Shown here one piece after another: positions 1 through 6,514 of a stretch of 64,000 nucleotides of DNA. The notes under the pieces are model-generated. The model saw only the letters and a program-made list of their open reading frames with translations. It had not been told where the DNA came from and did no database searches. Source of the stretch: Streptomyces sp. BV286 (GTDB lineage Bacteria > Actinomycetota > Actinomycetes > Streptomycetales > Streptomycetaceae); the NCBI RefSeq assembly GCF_019090165.1, contig NZ_JAHRIB010000204.1:51792-115791 (forward strand), read 5' to 3'. A program made the position numbers and the translations under genes. The stretch's first letter is position 1, and each line of letters begins with the position of its first letter.

Positions 1-322
1 CGAAGCCGCCGAGGAGCGAGGCGGCCGTGAAGAGCAGGATGCCGGTCATGAAGACCCGGCGGCGGCCGAGGATGTCCCCGGCCCGGCCGCCGAGCAGCAG
101 CAGCCCGCCGAAGGTGAGTGTGTACGCGCTGACCACCCAGGTGAGATCGGTGGTCGAGAACTCGAGCGCGTTCTGGATGTGCGGGAGGGCGATGTTCACA
201 ATCGTCGCGTCGAGTACCACCATGAGTTGGCAGGCCGCGATGACGGTGAGCGCGATGCCGGGATGTCCCTCCCGGCGGGCCGCCCCTGGCTTTTGATCCT
301 GGGTCAACGGAGAGGTTGTCAC
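1..322 (-). CDS. MFS transporter, N-terminal part (gene runs off the window)
   Basis: Only the first 107 codons are present; the rest lies before base 1. The protein is a major facilitator superfamily antiporter, probably a DHA2-type drug exporter in the cytoplasmic membrane. After a short polar N-terminus comes a first membrane helix containing LMVVLDATIVNIALP, the classic helix-1 motif of 14-helix drug exporters. A second helix follows, then the loop GGRAGDILGRRRVF, which is the MFS motif A. The GTG start at 322 is chosen because GGGGGA lies about 7 nt upstream. It is divergent from the TetR gene at 515, and two identical operator palindromes lie between them, so it is the likely target of that repressor. 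The substrate cannot be inferred. Confidence 0.88.
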   Translation of the reverse strand, partial: MTTSPLTQDQKPGAARREGHPGIALTVIAACQLMVVLDATIVNIALPHIQNALEFSTTDLTWVVSAYTLTFGGLLLLGGRAGDILGRRRVFMTGILLFTAASLLGGF

Positions 323-346
323 TATTGGGTCCCCCACAAGTACGTT

Positions 347-366
347 AGTGAACGCTCGCGTTCACT
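347..366. promoter_or_regulatory. TetR operator, copy 1
   Basis: The sequence AGTGAACGCTCGCGTTCACT is a near-perfect palindrome: two 9-bp arms, AGTGAACGC and GCGTTCACT, around a 2-bp centre. It lies 25 bp upstream of the MFS start. The same arms recur at 396-415, and a TetR regulator is divergently encoded, so this is very probably the repressor site controlling the exporter. Confidence 0.82.
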
Positions 367-395
367 GCCGCGTCAAACGGTAGTGAGTCCCCGAC

Positions 396-415
396 AGTGA
401 ACGCAAGCGTTCACT
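396..415. promoter_or_regulatory. TetR operator, copy 2
   Basis: The sequence AGTGAACGCAAGCGTTCACT has exactly the same two arms as the copy at 347-366 and differs only in the central dinucleotide. The centres are 49 bp apart. This copy is nearer the TetR gene and probably mediates autoregulation. Confidence 0.82.
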
Positions 416-514
416 GAAGTCGCTGCCGCGTTGCGCTACTTGACCGTCAACGGACCCCCGGGTCCGGGGTGGCACGCGCGCGTGCCGCTCGCCCGCTCAC
501 ACGGAGACACGCTC

Positions 515-1138
515 ATGGTTACTTCGGGTTGGACGACCGCCCCCGCTCGGGCGGCCTCCCCGCGCCGCCGCGGCGCCGTACTCGAACGTGCGATCCTCGA
601 AGCCGCGCTGGAACAGCTCAGCACGGTCGGCTGGAACGGCCTCACGATGGAGGGCGTCGCGGCCGGCGCCCAGACCGGCAAGGCCGCGGTCTACCGTCGC
701 TGGCCGTCCAAGGAGGACCTCGTCGCCGACGCGCTCCAGGCGGGGCTGCCGCCCCTCGCGGACGTGCCCGATCTGGGAAGCGTGCGGGACGACCTGCTGG
801 AGCTGTGCCGACGGGCGCGCGAGGCGATGTTCTCGCGCCCCGGTTTCGCGCTGCGCTCGGTGATTCACGAATGCGACTCGTCCCAGGCTCAGCGCTTCCA
901 GGAGGTGATCATGGAGGGGGTCGTGGAGCCGACCGTCCGTCTGCTCGGAGAGGTCGTCGACCGGGGGATCCGTCGGGGGGAGGTGCGGCCCGACGCGGCG
1001 AACTCCTACGTTTTCGACGCCATTCCGGCCATGATGATGTACCGATCGAAGATGTGCGCGAGCGAATGGAGCGAGCGCGATCTCGAGGAGATGATCGACC
1101 AGTTCATGGTTCCGCTGCTGCGTCCGGCGCGTGTCTGA
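515..1138 (+). CDS. TetR/AcrR family transcriptional repressor
   Basis: A 207-residue DNA-binding repressor of normal TetR length. The N-terminal helix-turn-helix is at about residues 43-63, around TMEGVAAGAQTGKAAVYRRW, with the typical KAAVYRRWPSKEDL end of the recognition helix. The C-terminal part resembles the ligand-binding/dimerisation domain of the AcrR_C/TetR_C_11 type. The open frame extends upstream to an ATG at 431, but ATG 515 is preferred because GGAG sits 8 nt before it and the family's N-terminus begins here. It is divergent from an MFS exporter, with two palindromic operators between them, so it most likely represses both itself and the exporter until an inducer binds. Confidence 0.9.
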   Translation: MVTSGWTTAPARAASPRRRGAVLERAILEAALEQLSTVGWNGLTMEGVAAGAQTGKAAVYRRWPSKEDLVADALQAGLPPLADVPDLGSVRDDLLELCRRAREAMFSRPGFALRSVIHECDSSQAQRFQEVIMEGVVEPTVRLLGEVVDRGIRRGEVRPDAANSYVFDAIPAMMMYRSKMCASEWSERDLEEMIDQFMVPLLRPARV

Positions 1139-1231
1139 CCGGCCTGTGGGCCGAAGGGCCGGAGATGCTCGGCGTGCTCCTGGGAACCGGGGTGTCGGGT
1201 GAGGTCGAGGGCGGCGTAGGCTGAGCACGCC

Positions 1232-1933
1232 ATGCCGTACGAACCACCTACCCACACCGTCGAGCGCTCCCTGCGCGCCACGACCGGAGCGAAGGTCATC
1301 GCCGGCGTCGACGAGGTGGGGCGCGGCGCCTGGGCCGGCCCGGTCACCGTCTGCGCGGCGGTCACGGGCCTGCGTCGCCCGCCCGAAGGCCTCACCGACT
1401 CCAAACTGCTCACCGTCAAGAGGCGTACCGCGCTCGCCGAGATACTGGCGACGTGGGTGACCTCGTACGCCCTGGGGCACGCCTCTCCGGAGGAGATCGA
1501 CCACATGGGCATGACGGCCGCACTGCGACTGGCGGCCGGCCGGGCCCTCGAAACCCTGCCGGTGCGTCCCGACGCGGTCATCCTCGACGGCAAGCACGAC
1601 TACCTCGGGAACCCGTGGCGGGTCCGCACGGTGATCAAGGGCGACCAGTCCTGTATCGCCGTCGCGGCCGCATCGGTGATCGCGAAGGTCCAGCGCGACA
1701 AAATGATGGCCGAACTGGGTATGGACCATGCAGACTTCGGTTTTGCGGCCAACGCCGGGTATCCGTCACCGGTTCACAAGGCCGCGCTGGAGATGCGGGG
1801 CCCCACCCCGTACCACCGGTTGTCGTGGGCGTATCTTGATGCGCTGCCCCAGTGGCGGCACCTCAAGAAGGTCCGCAGTTGGGCGGACGGAAGCGTTCCG
1901 GAGATCGAAGGGCAACTCGGCTTCGATTTCTGA
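1232..1933 (+). CDS. rnhB: Ribonuclease HII
   Basis: A cytoplasmic endonuclease that cleaves the RNA strand of RNA:DNA hybrids and nicks at misincorporated ribonucleotides. The protein has 233 residues. The signature VDEVGRGAWAGPV supplies the metal-binding Asp27 and Glu28 and the GRG loop; Asp119 in ILDGKHDYL and the Asp in KGDQSCIAVAAASVIAKV complete the acidic site. No Shine-Dalgarno sequence precedes the ATG. TAGGCT, a possible -10 element, ends 9 nt upstream, so the message may be leaderless. It stands alone between the TetR gene and an uncharacterised proline-rich protein. Confidence 0.96.
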   Translation: MPYEPPTHTVERSLRATTGAKVIAGVDEVGRGAWAGPVTVCAAVTGLRRPPEGLTDSKLLTVKRRTALAEILATWVTSYALGHASPEEIDHMGMTAALRLAAGRALETLPVRPDAVILDGKHDYLGNPWRVRTVIKGDQSCIAVAAASVIAKVQRDKMMAELGMDHADFGFAANAGYPSPVHKAALEMRGPTPYHRLSWAYLDALPQWRHLKKVRSWADGSVPEIEGQLGFDF

Positions 1934-2001
1934 CGATCCCGTTCGCACTCATGTGCCACCCGCCTTCGCGAGTCGCACCGGCGTTTGATAAAAATCAGCT
2001 C

Positions 2002-2631
2002 ATGCCTCTCATTCCCGAGGAGCCTCAGATTCACGAGAGTGCCCAGGGTCCCCGCGTCAGTCCGGCCACAAACCGGACCGCGCCGACCCCCCGTCCCGTA
2101 CCCGGCCCCCGTCCCGCGGCTCCGCCGCGTCCCGGCCGTCCGGGTCCTGTCCGGCCGACGCCGCCTGTGCAACGCACTGCGCGCGACACGGCCGTGGCCA
2201 AGCCGGGGCCGTCCGCCCCGGCGGCCCCCACCGCAGCCTCGACTCCGCAGATCCAGCTGATCCCGGCCTCGGCCGAGGGCGCGCTGGACGCCGCCGAGGA
2301 AGCGGTCGACCTGCTCCTTGACTCGGGCAGGGTCCCCGGTGAGGTGCTGGTGATCACCACCGGCGAACCGCACCCGTGGGCCGCGCACGAGCTCTCCTTC
2401 GGTGAGGCCGCGTACTGGGCCCAGCACGACGCGGGAGACGACGTGTTCTACGCCGACGCCTCCGCAGTCGGTCGTGCCGCGTCCCGGCCCGTGGTCGTCG
2501 TCGCCGTCAACGGTGGGCCCGACACCACTGCCGCCACCGCCCTGCCGCTGGCCCTCGGCCGAGCCGGCGCCCTGCTGATCGTCTGCGGGGACCCGCAGCA
2601 GATCAACTCGGTGCTGGGCGCGCGGGTCTGA
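2002..2631 (+). CDS. Proline-rich conserved hypothetical protein
   Basis: A 209-residue protein I cannot assign to a family. Residues 1-75 are rich in Pro, Arg and Ala and probably disordered. The rest is a compact alpha/beta-like domain beginning near STPQIQLIPASAEGALDAAEE. It ends with LLIVCGDPQQINSVLGARV, where CGDPQQI resembles motif III (GDxxQ) of superfamily 1 helicases; there is no Walker A, so it is not a complete ATPase. The ATG at 2002 is chosen because the conserved-looking protein begins there. It lacks a ribosome binding site, and TAAAAA lies 7 nt upstream, so it may be leaderless. A hairpin array follows the stop codon. Confidence 0.75.
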   Translation: MPLIPEEPQIHESAQGPRVSPATNRTAPTPRPVPGPRPAAPPRPGRPGPVRPTPPVQRTARDTAVAKPGPSAPAAPTAASTPQIQLIPASAEGALDAAEEAVDLLLDSGRVPGEVLVITTGEPHPWAAHELSFGEAAYWAQHDAGDDVFYADASAVGRAASRPVVVVAVNGGPDTTAATALPLALGRAGALLIVCGDPQQINSVLGARV

Positions 2632-2663
2632 GGTCCCCCGCTCTTCCAGGGGATCTCGCGACA

Positions 2664-2687
2664 CAGAGGCCACTGCGGTGGCCTCTG
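2664..2687 (+). terminator. Hairpin terminator after the 2002-2631 gene
   Basis: A 10-bp perfect stem, CAGAGGCCAC / GTGGCCTCTG, with a TGCG loop, 32 nt after the stop codon. There is no T-run, which is usual for high-GC actinobacterial terminators. Confidence 0.65.
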
Positions 2688-2721
2688 CTCGGAGCGATGC
2701 ACAGAGGACGGTCCGGCGTGT

Positions 2722-2781
2722 GCCGGAACGGGTCGCGTACCGCCCCCATCGTGATGAGGGCGGTACGCGACCCGTTCCGGC
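2722..2781. terminator. 24-bp perfect inverted repeat, probable back-up terminator
   Basis: Bases 2722-2745 and 2758-2781 are exact reverse complements, beginning GCCGGAACGGGTCG, around a 12-nt loop. The stem is unusually long and perfect. It lies 90 nt after the upstream stop codon and just behind a first hairpin. A terminator is the simplest reading; a processed structured RNA or a recombination scar is also possible. Confidence 0.55.
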
Positions 2782-2943
2782 GACCCGGGCCAGGCCGTCG
2801 GCCGGGCGGGCTCGCTCTCGCCGGTGCGTGATCGTGTTCGCGGTCGTGCCGGCGGGGCGTCGATGCGCGTAGCGATGCGCTGAGTTGTGCCTGCCCGAAC
2901 TGCGTGAGGTGCTGCCACTGTGCGGGCCCCGCCATACCTGTTC

Positions 2944-3197
2944 GTGGCGTGGCGGTGATGCCTGCCGGACCTGTGTGAGGCGTGGCACGTGAGGCGTGAC
3001 AGTCGGGCCTGCCGAAGGGACGGGAGGTGCTGCGCCTGTGCCCGTCGGACCTGTTTGTGGCGTGGCGGTGATGCTTACCGGGCCTGCGTGAGGCGTGACA
3101 GTCGACGTGTTGCGCCCGTGCCCGCCGGACCCGTTGTGGCGTGGCGGTGCTGTCTGCCGGACCTGCGTGAGCCGTGACAGGTGAGGCGTGACAGTCG
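2944..3197. repeat. Three degenerate direct repeats
   Basis: Units starting GTGGCGTGGCGGTG occur at 2944, 3057 and 3135. Each continues into a TGCCGGACCTG-like segment and GTGAGGCGTGAC, sometimes with CAGTCG. The spacing is irregular (113 and 78 bp) and the copies have diverged. No flanking target duplication or transposase was seen. Confidence 0.6.
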
Positions 3198-3371
3198 TGC
3201 TCGCCGGATGTGCGTGCGGCGGTGGCGCAGTGATCGCCGGACCTGTCCGAGGCCGCGCTGCTCACACCCGCGTGTTTCACGTCGCCGGGTGCGACCGGCC
3301 CCCGTGGTGCTCGCGAGAGGCGCTCCCCGCCCGTTTCCGTGCCTGCCGCAGCCGCAGCCGCAGCCGTCGAC

Positions 3372-3998
3372 TCAGCGGGCGGCAGCGCGGCGCAGCATCT
3401 CCGAGGCGGCGCCACCCGTGCGTGGCTGCACGGTCTCGGCCGCCGCGAACGACTCCAGCGACTCCGGTGGTGAGTCCGCGCTGGGGCGGCGCCCTCCCCG
3501 TCCCTCACCGAGCACCTGCCAGCCGTCACGTGTCAGCGTGATGTACGCGCCACAGCGCAGTCCGTGCAGTGTGCAGGCGTCCCGCAGCCCCCACATCCAC
3601 GCCCCGTCCTCCTCGGTCCAACGCGCGTCGCCCTCACGGCAGTAGAGCAACACCGCCGTACGCACCGGGGTGCGGCGCCGCAGGTCGTGCGGAATGACCC
3701 GGCGCAGCTGTGCGAGCAGCGCGTTCCGGAACACCCATCCGTCCGCCGGAGCCGGCCGCCGAGTGAAGGAGGCGCTCGCGTTCAGCCGTTCGTCGGGGTC
3801 GAGCACCGCCACGATCGCGGTCGTGGGCCCGGGCCGATGCCGCGCGTGCAGCCCACTGACGACCTCACGAGGATTGCGCAGCAGCGGAATCCCGGCGGCG
3901 GCCCATTCGGCGGGCTCGAGCATCCGAGCCAGTGGGTTGGCGGAGTTGGCGGACGTCGACATCGATGCCGCCGAGGACGGAGCGAATCCGAAGGTCAC
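3372..3998 (-). CDS. Conserved hypothetical protein
   Basis: About 208 residues, no family recognised. It has a central hydrophobic strand TTAIVAVLDPDERLNAS and a second block, TAVLLYCREGDARWTEEDGAWMWGLRDACTLHGLRCGAYITLTRDGW, with conserved-looking Trp and Cys residues (described, not aligned). The tail is Gly/Arg-rich. There is no signal peptide or membrane helix. The GTG at 3998 is preceded by GGGAGGA, but only 2-3 nt away; ATG 3962 (MSTSANSANP) is a plausible alternative without a good binding site. It lies downstream of and in the same direction as the recQ-type gene, with about 220 bp between. Confidence 0.6.
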   Translation of the reverse strand: MTFGFAPSSAASMSTSANSANPLARMLEPAEWAAAGIPLLRNPREVVSGLHARHRPGPTTAIVAVLDPDERLNASASFTRRPAPADGWVFRNALLAQLRRVIPHDLRRRTPVRTAVLLYCREGDARWTEEDGAWMWGLRDACTLHGLRCGAYITLTRDGWQVLGEGRGGRRPSADSPPESLESFAAAETVQPRTGGAASEMLRRAAAR

Positions 3999-4219
3999 GG
4001 TCCTCCCTTCGGCTACGCGCCCACACTGCGGGCGGGGGTCGGACTGGGGGAGCGCGCCGCAGCACAGCCCGAACGGGCGGCCTCGGGAGGCCACGCGGGG
4101 CGCGTAGCCAATTCTTCCTGTCGAACTTGGTTGCGGCAACGAGCAATTGGGGCCACCGACCGTTATCTGACGATCCGCCGCATATATCCCTGCCCGGTGT
4201 CCACACGGCTACGCGTTGA

Positions 4220-6382
4220 TCACCCTTGCACGGCGAGGACCAGCGGCAACACCCCCTGTGCGCCGGCTCGCCGGAGCAGGCGCGCGGCCACCGCGAGCGT
4301 CCAGCCGGTGTCGGTCGAGTCGTCCACGAGGAGGACGGGCCCTTCGGACTGGGCGAGGGCCGCGGTCAGGGCCGGCGGCACCACGAGAGCGCCGTCGAGG
4401 GCCTTCAGCCGCTGCGCGCTGTTGCTTCTGGAGACCTGCGCGCGATCGGCGCCCGGGGCGTATTCGATGGAGCCCAGCAGGGGCAGGCGGCCGACCTCCG
4501 CGATCCGTGCGCCCAGCGACTGGACCAGACGTGGCCGCCGGTGCGACGCCATGGTGACGACACCGACCGGGCGCGGCTGTGCGTCGGAACTGCCCGAGGC
4601 CCAGCCGCCCGGGCCCTTCGCCCAGTCCGCCAGCACGCCGACGACGGCCTGCGCCACATCGTCGGGAACGGGTTCGTCCGAGGCCTGTGGTCCGAGCATG
4701 GGCCGCAGCCGGTTGCCCCAGCCGATGTCCGACAGGCGTCCCAGCGCCCGACCGGTCGAGGCCTGTTCGCCGGCCGGGATGCGTCCCTTCAGGTCGACTC
4801 CCACGGCGGGCAGACCCGTCGGCCACATCTTCCGGGGCTCCACCTCGACACCCGCGCGGCCGAGCTCTCCACGGGCCGAGTCCAGGGCGGTCGAGGACAC
4901 GGCGTCGGAGAACCGCGGCTTCGTGCAGGTGTCACAGCGACCGCACGGGGCCGCTCCCTCGTCGTCCAGCTGTCGGCGCAGGAACTCCATCCGGCAGCCC
5001 GTCGTCGTCACGTAGTCGCGCATGGCCTGCTGCTCGGCCGCGCGCTGCTTCGCGACCCACGCGTAGCGCTCGGTGTCGTACGCCCATGGTGTGCCCGTGG
5101 AGATCCAGCCGCCCTTGACGCGCTGAACGGCGCCGTCCACGTCAAGGACCTTGAGCATCGTCTCGAGCCGTGACCGGCGCAGCTCCACCAGTGGTTCGAG
5201 CGCGGGGAGCGAGAGGGGACGGCCCGCCTGGCCGAGAGCGTCCAGGGTGCGCCTGACCTGCTCCTCCGGAGGAAAGGCGATCGAGGCGAAGTACTGCCAG
5301 ATCGCCTGATCCTCCTTGCCCGGCAGGAGCAGCACCTCGGCATGCTCCACGCCGCGGCCCGCACGCCCCACCTGCTGGTAGTACGCGATGGGGGAGGACG
5401 GCGACCCCAGGTGCACCACGAAGCCGAGGTCGGGCTTGTCGAAGCCCATGCCCAGCGCCGACGTGGCCACGAGGGCCTTGACCCGGTTGGCCAGCAGATC
5501 CTCCTCCGCCTGCTGGCGGTCCGCGTTCTCCGTCTTCCCCGTGTATGAGGTCACCGTGTGCCCGCTCTGCCGGAGGAAGGCGGTGACCTCCTCGGCGGCG
5601 GCCACGGTGAGCGTGTAGATGATTCCGGAGCCCGGCAGCTCGGCCAGGTGCTCGGCGAGCCAGGCCATCCGGTGGGCGGCGTCCGGCAACTGCAGTACAC
5701 CGAGGCTCAGACTCTCCCGGTCCAGTGGGCCGCGCAGGACGAGGGCGTCCGTGCTGCCGCCGGTGCCCAGCTGCTCGGCCACGTCGGCCGTCACGCGCGC
5801 GTTCGCCGTGGCGGTGGTGGCGAGGACGGGGACGCCCGGGGGCAGATCGGCGAGCATCGTCCGCAGGCGGCGGTAGTCCGGCCGGAAGTCGTGGCCCCAG
5901 TCGGAGATGCAGTGCGCCTCGTCCACCACGAGCAGGCCGGTCGCCGCGGCGAGTTTGGGCAGTACCTGGTCACGGAAGTCCGGATTGTTGAGGCGCTCCG
6001 GGCTCACCAGAAGGACATCGACCTCACCCGCGGCCACCTCGTCCTGGATCGTGTCCCACTCCTCCGTGTTGGACGAGTTGATGGTCCGCGCCCGGATGCC
6101 GGCACGGGCGGCAGCCTCGACCTGGTTACGCATGAGAGCGAGGAGCGGGGAGACGATGACAGTGGGACCTGCCCCCTGCTCACGCAGCAGCGCGGTCGCG
6201 ACGAAGTACACGGCGGACTTGCCCCAGCCGGTGCGCTGCACCACCAGGGCCCTGCGCTTGTCGGCCACCAGGGCCTCGATGGCGCGCCACTGGTCCTCGC
6301 GCAGCCGGGCGTCGCCCGCCGGCGCGCCGACGAGGCGGGCGAGGACGATGTCGGCCGCGGCGTGCAGCTCTTCGTTGCTCAT
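4220..6382 (-). CDS. recQ: RecQ-family ATP-dependent DNA helicase with C-terminal phosphoribosyltransferase-like domain
   Basis: A 720-residue SF2 helicase. Walker A is QRTGWGKSAVYF (residues 49-60, with Trp where most RecQ have Gly). The DEAH box is at 154-157 in VVDEAHCISDWGHDFRPDYRRL, motif III is ATTATAN and motif VI is QQVGRAGRG. A four-cysteine zinc module follows (CRMEF..., CGRCDTC). No HRDC domain is visible. Instead, the last ~80 residues contain GPVLLVDDSTDTGWTLAVAARLLRRAGA, which matches the PRPP-binding loop of ComF/type I phosphoribosyltransferases. The ATG at 6382 starts MSNEELHAAA; the upstream open frame is spurious. It is divergent from the DUF4192 gene, with DnaA boxes in the shared promoter. 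Role: replication-fork repair or recombination; the contribution of the extra domain is unknown. Confidence 0.92.
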   Translation of the reverse strand: MSNEELHAAADIVLARLVGAPAGDARLREDQWRAIEALVADKRRALVVQRTGWGKSAVYFVATALLREQGAGPTVIVSPLLALMRNQVEAAARAGIRARTINSSNTEEWDTIQDEVAAGEVDVLLVSPERLNNPDFRDQVLPKLAAATGLLVVDEAHCISDWGHDFRPDYRRLRTMLADLPPGVPVLATTATANARVTADVAEQLGTGGSTDALVLRGPLDRESLSLGVLQLPDAAHRMAWLAEHLAELPGSGIIYTLTVAAAEEVTAFLRQSGHTVTSYTGKTENADRQQAEEDLLANRVKALVATSALGMGFDKPDLGFVVHLGSPSSPIAYYQQVGRAGRGVEHAEVLLLPGKEDQAIWQYFASIAFPPEEQVRRTLDALGQAGRPLSLPALEPLVELRRSRLETMLKVLDVDGAVQRVKGGWISTGTPWAYDTERYAWVAKQRAAEQQAMRDYVTTTGCRMEFLRRQLDDEGAAPCGRCDTCTKPRFSDAVSSTALDSARGELGRAGVEVEPRKMWPTGLPAVGVDLKGRIPAGEQASTGRALGRLSDIGWGNRLRPMLGPQASDEPVPDDVAQAVVGVLADWAKGPGGWASGSSDAQPRPVGVVTMASHRRPRLVQSLGARIAEVGRLPLLGSIEYAPGADRAQVSRSNSAQRLKALDGALVVPPALTAALAQSEGPVLLVDDSTDTGWTLAVAARLLRRAGAQGVLPLVLAVQG

Positions 6383-6432
6383 GGCTCCATGCAACCCGAT
6401 GGGTCGGACATCGCGCGAATGGGTCCGCCTGC

Positions 6433-6441
6433 TGTGGACAA
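6433..6441 (-). promoter_or_regulatory. DnaA box (TTGTCCACA)
   Basis: TGTGGACAA on the + strand reads TTGTCCACA on the - strand, the form preferred by the Streptomyces initiator DnaA. It lies 51 bp upstream of the recQ start. Confidence 0.55.
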
Positions 6442-6465
6442 CTTCTGACGTGATCATGGCCGTGG

Positions 6466-6474
6466 TTATCCACA
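6466..6474 (+). promoter_or_regulatory. DnaA box (TTATCCACA)
   Basis: A perfect match to the bacterial consensus TTATNCACA, 24 bp from the box at 6433-6441 and in the opposite orientation. It sits 41 bp upstream of the DUF4192 gene. Confidence 0.55.
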
Positions 6475-6514
6475 GGGCAAAGCGGAATTCCGGGATCCGC
6501 GGGATGGTCACGAC

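Larger units (their letters stand above)
2632..3371. other. 740-bp non-coding stretch with hairpins and degenerate repeats
   Basis: No convincing gene is seen. The first 150 bp hold two hairpins, listed separately. Bases 2880-3260 are built from degenerate direct repeats. The remainder is GC-rich sequence next to the 3' end of the leftward gene at 3372. Confidence 0.6.

Noticed and set aside
2944..3197. The repeat array as a CRISPR
   Set aside because: Repeats are diverged and irregularly spaced, with no uniform spacers and no cas genes nearby.
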